The position numbers and the translations under genes are program-made. Below, one piece after another: positions 50,768 through 60,975 of a stretch of 64,000 bases of DNA. The notes under the pieces are model-generated. The model had not been told where the DNA came from. It did no database searches and saw only the letters and a list, made by a program, of their open reading frames with translations. How positions within the stretch are numbered: the stretch's first letter is position 1; the number at the start of each line of letters is the position of its first letter. This DNA comes from Polytrichum commune (lineage: Eukaryota > Streptophyta > Polytrichopsida > Polytrichales > Polytrichaceae): contig OX485805.1 of the NCBI GenBank assembly GCA_950295325.1, forward strand, positions 30,367,501 to 30,431,500, in the 5' to 3' direction.

Positions 50768-50830
<63 letters not shown>
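49885..50830 (+). repeat. 0.9-kb dispersed family C, copy 2, ending in (CT)n
   Basis: The order of landmarks is the same as in copy 1, from 'ctatggtcaagaatgg' to 'gaaagtaacc', and it terminates in a long (CT)n run at 50772-50830. Copy 3 follows directly, giving a head-to-tail pair. Confidence 0.82.
50772..50830. repeat. (CT)n microsatellite
   Basis: About 59 bp of uninterrupted CT at the 3' end of family C copy 2. The Arg-Glu repeat frame on the opposite strand is an artefact of it. Confidence 0.97.
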
Positions 50831-50833
<3 letters not shown>

Positions 50834-50889
50834 CTTAGTTCTTGGCATGCCATTAAAAGACTATAACACTTTGTATAATGACCCTATGT

Positions 50890-51794
50890 AAGGTTCCACC
50901 TTAGGGGTCCAGCAAAGGGAGGTTAAAAAAGGCTCAGCCGTAGATCCAGAACTTGCATCTACGGTCATAAACATTTACCTAATCTTATAATAAGAGGAAG
51001 CCAACCTCAGTACTTCCTTTCCAAGTGTAAACCGCATTAGCAGTTTACCCTAAGTAACTTATGGGATTAGGGTAAACGTGACGTGAGTTTGTAGGAAGTG
51101 GAAGTGACTAACTTCAAGCTTTGAACGTCAAAGGAAGCAAATGGCTAAAGAACAGGTAAAATACTCATTGAAAGTATTGAGTATTGTGTATGATGGGGAT
51201 ACTAAATGTATGATTATGCCGTATAAGTTTGTGTGACATAGATAACAATTGGGTTCTGCTGTAATTCACCTCGTGTACGTTACTAACCCTCTCCGTGGAT
51301 TTGGTTGGTGGCATGGGCACAGGTGAGGCAGACCCTTCACAAATATGACGGCTACATTAGGTTTTGTATACCATCTGATTGCAAAATAGTGTGTGTAGAT
51401 GAAGGTTACATAGAACATATGCAATGACCAGTTTTATTCTACATTGCAAGTTATTGAGCATATGATTGGTGTTACCATTTTACATTTGATTTACTGGAGC
51501 TAAGTTGTAAGGAGACTCTGATAGGGTTTACATTGGAAAACCTTAGTATTATGGAATACTCCAAGGTGTTACTTGTAACAAAAATCTTTGTAAGAAGCTC
51601 CAAAGTGTTATGTTTTAACATTTGCATTGCAATGGGATGGGGGAATGATCCCACCCACCCTCCCGGGTTTTGATAGATACATAGATATATGGAAGAATGG
51701 TATGGCCTCTTGCCAAGAGGATGTTATTTGAAAAGAACTATGCTTGAAAGTAAGCTTAGCTTCTCTCAAGAAATGCCCAACTCTCTCTCTCACT

Positions 51795-51825
<31 letters not shown>

Positions 51826-51835
51826 GTGTGTGTGT
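50890..51835 (+). repeat. 0.9-kb dispersed family C, copy 3, ending in CT/CA/TG microsatellite
   Basis: It begins near 'ggttccaccttaggggtcc' and runs through 'tggatttggttggtggcatg' and 'cccacccaccctcccggg', ending 'gaaatgcccaactctctctc' and then (CA)n(TG)n. It repeats copy 2 about 1 kb downstream. Confidence 0.82.
51780..51835. repeat. Compound (CT)n(CA)n(TG)n microsatellite with a palindromic centre
   Basis: CT repeats pass into CA repeats from about 51795 and then switch to TG repeats from about 51823, so the CA and TG arms can pair as a hairpin. Confidence 0.95.
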
Positions 51836-51947
51836 AATATGGCCATATGGCTAAATGCAATAAACGAGTGTAAAAAATAAATATTTGTGAAAAAATCAAT
51901 CTCTTAATGTATATGTGTCTTCTGTTTCTCAAGCATAGATAGATGAT

Positions 51948-52040
51948 AGATAAAAACTCCGGTCCTCTTTCGAGGCCGGCGTGAATAGAGTGTCTGTTCA
52001 ACTTGTCAATGAGCCAGTGCCCACCGGGCAAAGGGGTTCT
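51948..52040 (+). repeat. Short GC-richer dispersed repeat D, copy 2
   Basis: Contains 'gataaaaactccggtcctc', 'gaggccggcgtgaatagagt', 'tcaatgagccagtgcccacc' and 'gggcaaaggggttctcgag'. A shorter relative occurs at 49108-49165 ('ggtctccgg', 'gtgaatagagtgtatgttc'). Confidence 0.75.
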
Positions 52041-53197
52041 CGAGCATATATATGATGCAGTCACTACATGGTGACTACATAATATATTAGGCTCCTATGC
52101 CACCTTCTGTAGGCCTACAAATCTCACTTGAATTATCATGGGATACAACTAGTAGGTTATGAACTTGCTAAATGCAATTGGGTCCAACCATGATAAGTTG
52201 TACCAAAATTGTGTCACGCATGACCATTTTTTTCAATCCTTCACACTCTTTTGAATAATTATCATGTTTTTATTAGTTCTCAACCAAATATCATGAAAAT
52301 ATCTATAATTGTGCTAAATCTAGCTATAACCTTATCACAAACATGAGTCCTTATGAAATGTATAAACTCCATTCTATTAAGGCCTTAATGGTACACCTTA
52401 TCATGGTTGGACCCAACTTGCTTGGGCATTGTCTAGCAACTAAGTGTTCCAATGACTCACCTACTTGGAAGTTACTTACCCTACTTGCTCCAACAACTCC
52501 TCCACCTGCTAGTTCATGGTCACGCACAAGTGGCACTTCTTATACGTGGTTCACATGCTTTTAAAAAATTGACAACTAATAGAAGATCTTTTGTTTTTCT
52601 ACTACTACTGCTATCTATTTTACAAAAATTCCCATCGTACACACCAATGTTGGACCGGTATATAGATGAATGCACGGTATCAATAATCAACATCAACTAT
52701 TGGTACCAAAATTGTGTTATCTATCAAATATTGATATTTGATGGACATCTCAAGGTGTAAAAATCTTTCTATATTTGCGTTATTATTTGGGTCAATACCA
52801 TTCTAAACCATACTGACACCATAACGATATCACCTAGGTACGAAGACTCTTACACGCTATATAAAAACCCAAATGGCATCAAAAACAAAAGAAGCATCAA
52901 ACACCCATTGCACTCTCATATCGAAAAGAAGAAAGATGAGATCCTCATCGTAGAAGATGGATGATTCCATTGTAAGTACCTCGGGAGGTTTATGGTGAAT
53001 CGTGTGAACAACACCCGTTCACCGAATGCGACGAAACAATCGAGGACAATGACACCGAATGTGCGAATTATCCAACTTCATGATGCTCCGAGTGAAGCTA
53101 AGCCACAAGGGTGTGGGATTTTTCACATCGGATTCCATCAGCCGGCTACTTTTTTAGGGTTTTCGAGGTTCGAGTCGCTTGGGAAGTTGTGAGGGAG
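52041..53197. other. Intergenic, no feature recognised
   Basis: Short frames only. The words 'taccaaaattgtgt' and 'ggtcaataccattctaa' recur at 55800-55950, suggesting another low-copy repeat. Confidence 0.45.
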
Positions 53198-53200
53198 TTA

Positions 53201-53699
53201 GGGCCACTTCACACGTGAGCCAAGAGCCGTGACCATGAAATTGTGAGAGCCCGAAAGAAAGTGTTCAAAGGCCGTCCCAACACACCTCCAAAATCACGTA
53301 GTGTGGTCACCGACCCTCAAGTGTAGTGTGAAGTCATACGTGACCATGCCCTCAACCAAATGCTATTTCAATGAATTTCTATTCACGCGGGTCCTCTCAC
53401 ATGATAACATAGAATAAACCAACGGTTGTGAGCGTTCGGAGTGCCATGGTCTCCCAGTTTTGCGTTAGGCCTACCTCCAAAAAGTGGTTTTTGAAAATAG
53501 TCCACGTGACCATGGAACGTGATCCATTCGATGCCATGTAGGAATCCACGTAGACTTTACATCCATCTTGCATTCACATGCTCCGTTGGTCACTCAAGCG
53601 TAGTGTGAAGTGAACTTGGACCGGCTCCGCCTTCTCCACCAATGAGAGTGCTTGAAGTGTAATGGTCATGGGCTCTCAGTCTCGTGTGTGAAGTGGCCC
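53201..53699 (+). mobile_element. PIF/Harbinger-type MITE, 499 bp, copy 3 (best preserved)
   Basis: The element runs from GGGCCACTTCACACGTGAGC to GTGTGTGAAGTGGCCC, flanked by TTA at 53198-53200 and TTA at 53700-53702. The 3-bp TTA duplication is the PIF/Harbinger signature. The two end regions are extended inverted repeats (GCTCTCAGTCTCGTGTG at the right against CACGTGAGCCAAGAGC at the left). It is non-coding. Confidence 0.93.
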
Positions 53700-53904
53700 T
53701 TAGTGGAGTGAGTTTCCGTAGACATACTTAAGTTTCCTTGCATTTCACGCAACAATCAAGCCCTTCGCAGTCTTTGCACGTTTCGAGAGGTTGAGTGCAA
53801 AGTCGGGCTTCCCCTGGAGCTCCATAGCCACCAGTTGGCAGGAAGATGGGGCCCTTCCTAAACGCACTCATTCCTGACTCGCCTCGCTAAGTTAGCCTAA
53901 CTTC

Positions 53905-54190
53905 ACCCTTGGTGCGTGCTTTGAATGTGAAGCTTGTTTTGGGAGATATTAAGATGACGACTTGACTTTGGAAGGCTTTCGAAACATCTTCACGTTTTGA
54001 CAATGGGAGTGAAAGTACGTGAAGATGTTTTGAAACTCGGTGAATGTTTTTAGACTGGTGGAGTGCGGTGGTCTCCGTGAGATAGAAGACAATGTCAATT
54101 TGTTGGTCCAGTTGAAAGAAAGACTTGATGCTTCCTAATACTACATTCTCAAATGATGACATAAACTTATCTCTAACGGGGTGATGTACA
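53905..54190 (-). pseudogene. Second decayed reverse-transcriptase-tail fragment
   Basis: The minus frame begins MSSFENVVLGSIKSFFQLDQ, matching SSLFENVVLGSLESYFQLG of the fragment at 1330-1578. It continues further downstream than the first copy (LTETTALHQSK). The zinc-knuckle portion upstream is missing. A short stretch at 54390-54450 ('ggcggagtgcggta') repeats part of 54055-54070, suggesting a local duplication. No intact element is present. Confidence 0.45.
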
Positions 54191-55999
54191 TGTTCTTTTT
54201 CTTTTCATCACATGCACTTTGAATTATGAAATGAATGAATTAGTGCATAGTACATAACTCTGTCCTATTGAGTTGACATGCATCCACTACTAGGTTTAGC
54301 ATTTTTAACTGAAATCGATTGGTGGGTCGTCGAACCTACAGTCGTTTCTTATTCATTTCATAGTGCTAGACTGACCAAAGGTTAATGGGAGTGAAAATAT
54401 GTGAAGATGTCTTGAAACTAGGTAAATTTTCTTAGAGTGGCGGAGTGCGGTAGCCCTATCTTCTTCTTCTTTTTTCTTTTTTTTTGAGACAAATGAGACA
54501 AGAATTTATTCCATTGCCCAAAAACATATAAGGCCACTTGAGACCTGATAATGATAGCGGCATGAGTCCCACGTGCCAAAAGGTATGCTCTTGACCGGCT
54601 TCTAACTCCTTTTTTTATTTCTAAAAATGCTCTTACAAAAAATGCTACGTTTGCAGTTTTGGTTGGAAGTTGATTGTTCGGTAAGTTTTTGGTGCATGCA
54701 TGCATATATCAAAGAAAATATTCCAACATGGTGGCATGAATAGCAATATCTTTTAGTACAAGAGATTCCAACAAAATGTTCCCCAGGAATTAAAGGGGCG
54801 AGGGTAAAGTGCTCAAATACTAACCCTCATAGGTAAGGTAGTCAAGTTTCACTTGATTGTTGAACTTTTGCTTGTTTGCTAAAAAAACTCATACCTTATC
54901 ATTGACTCCACAGGAAATACTCTCTTGAGTAGTCTTTGGAGCATTTTTGAATGAAACATTTTTGTTTTCCACTCTAATCTCACAAATTGATGGGCATTAT
55001 GCATATGGAAAACAACATTTGTTTCAACTGATCCAAGTGTTCCTTAGGGCATAGCTATGTGACCAAACCAAACGTGACAAAAATGACCAAAATGACGAAG
55101 GCTCGTTAGTAACTTGCCATTGAGAACAAATTCCTCTGACGACAAGGATCAAAGTAAGGCTCATTCCTCACTTGCTTTATAGATACTAGCAACTCGCGAG
55201 TGTGTGAGTACAAGTCCAATTTCGTAATCAACATGTAGAGCAATTGCAATTCTACATCTCATAACTATCGGTGTTGTATGGTAACTACCTAATTGTGACC
55301 CTTATCCAAAATCGATCCTACATGTTTGTGCATTTGAACATAAGAGCTCATGCTCATTATAGATTTAACATATTGAGAATACATATTGACCTCTTGCTTA
55401 CTAGCTGGTAACAACTAGCTCACGTACACACATGTGTTGGTGACCCCAACCTGGCAATGTCTACATTTAGCATTTAGGATGGACCAGAGAACATCTTTGT
55501 CACACCCTTATTGTCATTGGATCCACCAACATGAAGTCTAAAGGCTAAGGATTTGCTATAATGCCTAAAAGGATGAACATAAATCTAGTTACAAAGAGAA
55601 AAGAACGTCAATGTTTCTTACAATTGACATGCATTGTCCATTCACCAATTATAGATGTACGTACCATAATCAAAAACTTTATGGAGTCGGCGTACAACAA
55701 GAATAGTTGTTTTGTTGAACAAGTGGCACAAAACAATTGTCTGCACCACATTGGGTGGAAGGTCTCTTCCAATGTTGGTTTGGTATATAGGTGAACGGAT
55801 GACATCAATAATCAACATCAATAATGGTACCAAAGAACATACACGTGGAAATCAAAGTTTAAAACTAAAATCTTCATATACGGTGGTTGTAACAAGGTGA
55901 TAATTTCTTTCTATATACCCAAGTTAGCATTTGGATCAATACCATTCTAATCACCATTCTAAGGTCTTAAATGGTTACTTTCTCCGACTAGCCCACTTC
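54191..55999. other. Intergenic, no gene recognised
   Basis: Overlapping short frames at 55561-55900 on both strands have no domain. 'gacatcaataatcaacatca' at 55801 parallels 'tatcaataatcaacatcaac' at 52679. Confidence 0.45.
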
Positions 56000-56335
56000 T
56001 AAGTTCTCCTAGGATATGAAACACACAATTAGTATAAGTTGGTTAGCACATCCAAATCAAGGCCATAGGCACTTTCCTCCTAATTTTTGGAGCCCCTACG
56101 ATTACCTTATTCTTTATAAAAGTGAAGACTCTCATGCACACTAAATGGGCATATAAGCTTCCTCCCCCCCCCCCCCCAACACACACACAATTATGTTCAC
56201 TATTGAACCTAGAACGGTTATCATATTTGAGCACGCACTCCGATCTCTTGTAAACACGTGTCTTTTTATGGTACCCGTTCTTGGAGCCACACCAAACCAC
56301 AACCCACTCAAATATAGGTGTCTTAATAAGGAAAG
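56000..56335 (-). repeat. Dispersed repeat family B, inverted copy
   Basis: Reads 'tcctaggatatgaaacacac', 'gtataagttggttagcacatcc', 'tttataaaagtgaagactc', a 14-C run at 56164, 'attatgttcactattgaacc' and 'cccactcaaatataggtgtc' in family B order. Confidence 0.8.
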
Positions 56336-56404
56336 TAACCAAACAAGGGTTGTCCGCCTTAAACCATCATGATACCAGAACAATTTTTGCCTAGATATGA
56401 AAGT

Positions 56405-56585
56405 TCACGTCACCTCCAAAATGTAATGCCATGTAGGCATCCATGTCATACTTAGAACTTGGGGACTTGGAACCCTGTGTGAAGTGATAAGTCCCAACTC
56501 CCGAGCTCTCAACGGCCGAGATTGCACGGATTGACCTCAAGTGACTTGGGACTAGGACTTGGTACCCATGTGAATTCACCCTCAT
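56405..56585. repeat. Partial copy of the 408-bp Harbinger-type MITE
   Basis: It shares 'atgccatgtaggcatccatg', 'agattgcacggattgacc' and 'caagtgacttggga' with 59330-59480 and ends near 'catgtgaattcaccct'. The left half is missing. Confidence 0.75.
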
Positions 56586-56844
56586 ACTAGAACAATTTAT
56601 GCTTAGATATGAAAGTTCTTTCCTGGTATATAGGCTTGAATGATACATCCAAAACAAACAAACAAACAAACAAACCGCCTCGTATCCATTTCCTATTGGT
56701 TTCAAAAATAGTGAGTTCCTCATTATAAATACCCGAATGGTATTAAAAAGAAAAGATACCCGACCAACATTCGGTGGTCTCTTGGATCTCCTTTTTCCAT
56801 ACCCTTCAAGGACTTAATCCAAGAGAGTCGGTTGGAGCAGTGTC

Positions 56845-57440
56845 CGAGGAGAATTTTGGGCATAATCGGTCGAGATCCTAAAGTTTCCAAGTCCAACCGG
56901 TTACATGTTAACAACTTTCGATTTTTCTTTATTATTTTGGGTTATAGTCTATAAATCCCTCTAGAATGACGGGTAAATTTCCCGAAGTCTTGAGCTTCAA
57001 CCAATTATTTCTCAAACTCAATCGGTTCATCTGTAACTAAGTTGGTTTTTCTTTATTATTTTGGGTTATATTCTATTAATCCCTCTAGATTGATGGGTAA
57101 ATTTCCCAAAGTCTTCAGCTTCAACCGGTTATTTATTTCCCAAACTCAATCGGTTCATGTGTAACTAAGTTGGCAGCTAGTTCTCCGCATTCATTGGGTG
57201 AGCTGGGGAGATGCCATAATAATAAGGCACGCTTTGCAAAGTCCCCTTTCAGCTAATGCCATTCAATCAACAATGAACCGCTACTTAGTTGTCGAGTTTG
57301 AGAAACAACCGGTTGAAGCTCAAGACTTCGGGAAAATTACCTATCGTTTTAGAGGAATATGTGGGAATATGCCTCAAATCAATGAAGAAAAACCGATAGA
57401 TCACAACATCTTCGACTTGGAAACACTAGGATCATGACTA
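56845..57440. repeat. Repeat family E cluster: two direct partial copies followed by an inverted one
   Basis: The direct copies read 'gagaattttgggcataatcg', 'ccaaccggttacatgttaac' and 'tctcaaactcaatcggttca', with the second half duplicated at 57040-57170. From 57175 the same sequence appears reversed ('ttgagaaacaaccggttgaa'). The inverted copy holds a 79-codon open frame at 57198-57437. Its motifs ('QDFGKITYRFRGI', 'DLETLGS') recur on the minus strand at 40432-40635, and 'NRLDLETLGSRPIMPK' recurs at 56723-56914. No known domain was recognised. It may be a transposon-borne gene fragment or an old element ORF. Confidence 0.6.
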
Positions 57441-59084
57441 GTGTTGCATTTTTTATATTTTAGAGGTCAGAGGCGGCATTGTAGAATACATTGTTGTATA
57501 CATTTTTCATGTTTTTTAATTGAAAATCATCGAAGACATCAATCCATGAGGTCATTGGCAAATCGTTGTCAAGAACATTCCCCTTTTCCAATATCACTTC
57601 TTTGAGCTCTTCTCCACCCAGGTATTGATTTAAAATTGTGCCTAGATTGTCCTACGATGCGAAATCCGTATTCTGGTATTCATCAATTTGTGTGGCAGGG
57701 CTCAGGCACTACCGTTGAGTTTGAATATACTAATGCTATGTGGTGATATGGAATAATTAGCAAAGTTCCACGTGTCTATATTCGCCCTACTGGCTAGGAC
57801 TGGCTATAGAAGTGAATTTATAAATGAAAACATAAAAAAACACCTCAATTTTTGCCAAGTATCATTTTAAATTGTATATTTTTAAAATAAATTAAAAAAA
57901 GATGCACCCCTAATCATGACGGATATGCCCATCCCCGGACATTGCGCCCCTTCAAGACCTTCCCAATTGAGGCCACACGATTCCGCAAACTTTGTTTGTG
58001 GCACCTCCGTTCGGGAAGTAATTGTCACCTTGATCTTAAGTTAGAGCTCCATGGGTTTCCGTAAACTCGTCCATTGGGAAGATGAAAACGTAATGAACTC
58101 TCGTATATCTCTCAAACAAAAATCTTATTATGGAATGGTACGAGGGTAAGGTGTGTGGATGTTATTGAATTATTTGTTGTGTTCTCTTGGCATTGGTAAA
58201 AATCAAACTGAACATTAGACCTCCCTTGATTTAGTCACAATTATCGAAATCGCATGTTTATTGATTTCCAAATTGAATACATAGGGCTCTCAGTTGATCT
58301 ATGTGAGAAATTCTGCTCATGGGAATCAAGTTCTCAAGCATAAAGATTGTAGAAGTGCATATATACAAAGCACGATTATGGTTGCCTTGTGATATAAATT
58401 ATTGCATTGGCGAGTTTCCTTGGGCAAATTTTGTCACCTTCATCATGTTGAGGTTAATTGTTCTTATGCATGGGAACACGATTGAGTTGGTTGCTATTGT
58501 TTTGGATTTTTTTTCTCTTTGATCGTCTAGCCATTTTATGATGAGATTATTGTTTGTAAAATGGTTCTAGTACTTCTTCCTATAGTTAGTAAGCAACACG
58601 AATTCCAAAAATCCTACCCATTGAATGCATTGCATAAGTCTTAACCTCCCATGTACACCATATGCTATGTGAGTCTATGTTACCATATAGCAAAGGAAAC
58701 AATTAGTTGAAACATAAGTGAGCGTGCCCTGTGGTATTAAGCAAGTTTTGAGCACTAGGCCTCCGTATACACAATGATCTTATGGGCATGGTTTTTGTCA
58801 TCACCAAATTTTATCCAACAAAACGTCATGCCGTGTTGCAACTTCATTCTTCTTGTACCCGTGCACCTCAAATAAAGTTCAACAATATGTCACCCTTTTT
58901 TCGTCCGGCTACAAATCTTGTGCAACCTTTCATATGGTTTCAAGTAATTGGGTGATGGTTGTTTTTAACTTTGTTAGGCATGTAGACCCCATGTAGTTTG
59001 AGAGTTGGGATATCATGGATGGTCAAGAAAGCTCTAAAATGAAAGAACCACACCCCAATCCAACTTCAACCATCACCCAATCAC
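57441..59084. other. Intergenic, no feature recognised
   Basis: No repeat or gene structure was resolved. Confidence 0.45.
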
Positions 59085-59087
59085 TTA

Positions 59088-59495
59088 GGGCCAATTCACA
59101 TGGGGTCCCAAGTCCCAAGTCCCACTCACGCTAGCAAGTCCCAACATGGAGACATAGTCCCAACTTTTGAACTTCAAAGAACCATCAAAATATTCTTTTT
59201 CATCATTAAAGTCAGATCTTGATTATTTTATGCAAAAACATTCACATGGTTTGTGTTGAGAGTTGGGTCTAGCTCTTTGCTCGACCCAACTCTCAACACA
59301 AGTCCTGAGCCTCGCCTTCAAAAAGTGTTGCCATGTAGGTATCCATGTAGGTATCCATGTCATACTTCGAACTTAGGACTTGGGACCCCGTGTGAAGTAG
59401 TAAGTCCCGACTTCCATGCTCTCAACAGCTAAGATTGCACGGATTGACCTCAAGTGACTTAGGACTTAGGACTTGGGACATGTGTGAACCGGCCC
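59088..59495. mobile_element. Harbinger-type MITE, 408 bp, different interior but related termini
   Basis: TTA at 59085-59087 and TTA at 59496-59498 flank GGGCCAATTCACATG...CATGTGTGAACCGGCCC. The inner inverted repeats contain repeats of 'aagtcccaagtccc' on the left and 'gacttaggacttgggac' on the right. The middle holds 'gttgagagttgggtc' and its complement as a second hairpin. Its right half (59310-59495) matches 56405-56585. Confidence 0.9.
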
Positions 59496-60654
59496 TTAGC
59501 GAGTTTACTTGCAAAAGGTTACTTCATATCATATTCCTTGACCTTAAACTAGCCAAAGACAATGTTTCAACAATGCCACAAGGTTCACAAGTGGATGGAA
59601 TGGCAAACCCTAACACAAAATTAGTTTACATATAACAAGATTGCCCACTATCCATTAATATCCCTTCATTTGCTCTTATCAAATTGCAAAACAAACTCAT
59701 CACAACCCTTCTCTTTGATGGGTTTCAAAAGCAACCTTACAACACCCATTAACATGATGTGCCCAAATCACATGCCAAAGTAACACCAAGACCTTAAGTA
59801 TAGTTCTCGGTAAAGTTCTTAGCTTCCAACCCAAACGAAGAAAAATTGGGCTACATTGTATATCGTTCATTAGTGTAGAAAGGAAAGTTTGAATGGCAAT
59901 TAGTGTTTCTACAATAATGAACAAATATCTTATTTATCTCATATTTCTCAATTTCATAGACTTTTTTTTGTCATTAAAATTGCAAACATCACCTTACGTT
60001 TGTGAGTATACTCTAGCCGTGTTTTCATTAAACAATATAATGCATGATGGAGCAACTACGATACTAGATAAACTACAAACATGCTACTTTAACATAAATG
60101 AGTTCCATAAAGACCCATGTATGTAGAATAATTTGTTGTGGATGTAAAATAATGCGTTCTATCAATTATGGTAGATAAGTGGTATTTGATCTCTTTCTTT
60201 ATACTCTAGGCTAACATGTAGATATGCATTCTAGAGTATTATTTATTTAAGGTAGAGGGTGCAAAATCCGTCATATGAAATGCTCATTATATATAATATT
60301 ATAATTTATATAATTTATTTTTTCTTGTTAGCAACTAAACATGGATTTGAACCCGTCAACGTATGACTTTTTGGGATTCTACATGCAAAAGTTTTGAGGC
60401 TTCAAAGTTTTATTGGTAGATAAAGGGAGCCCGTGTTAAGGTGGAGGTCATTATGATGTGTGCTTGTTATATGGAGTATTACAAGTGAGTAAGTAAGTAG
60501 TTAGCATCTTGTAAAATATCAAGGACATGGTTCTTTCTGCAATTGAATTCTCAATTTACGCCAAAAATAGAGAGTAATATATCGAGAGCCTTTGACTTAC
60601 TTGAAAGGCCTTAGTAAGGAGTTAGTGTCTTATTAAATGTTGAGTGTCATTAGT

Positions 60655-60975
60655 ATACAAGCATAACATTTTTGTTGTATGGCTAAGTTCACTTTGAGCA
60701 TCTGACAAAGGTCTCCACCATAAAAAGAAACTGACATATTGGGGAATCTAACACGTGTATAAATAATGAACAATGTCAATATGAATAGTTGCTCAAAATG
60801 AATAGTGTCAATATGAATAGTTGAATAGTTGCTCAGAGGCTAGAGTGGTGGTTGAACAATGAGTAATGTCATTGTTTATATTGTTCTCAAATGAACAATA
60901 CTTTTAGTAAGCAATGTTGGGAGTATTACTCCACCCAAATTACAAGTGTCAGCCCGAGTGTGTGGATAGTAAACG
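60655..60975 (+). repeat. Dispersed repeat family F, copy 3 (most diverged)
   Basis: Contains 'tgttgtatggctaagttcac', 'aaagaaactgacatattg', several 'atgaatagtt' repeats and 'ttacaagtgtcagcccgag', in the same order as copies 1 and 2. Confidence 0.6.

Noticed and set aside
50657..50848. Arg-Glu repeat protein frame on the minus strand
   Set aside because: It is a translation of the (CT)n microsatellite.
60330..60360. tRNA B-box-like word (GGTTCAAATCC on the minus strand)
   Set aside because: No A box at the right distance and no cloverleaf could be drawn. A similar isolated word at 43068 was rejected for the same reason.
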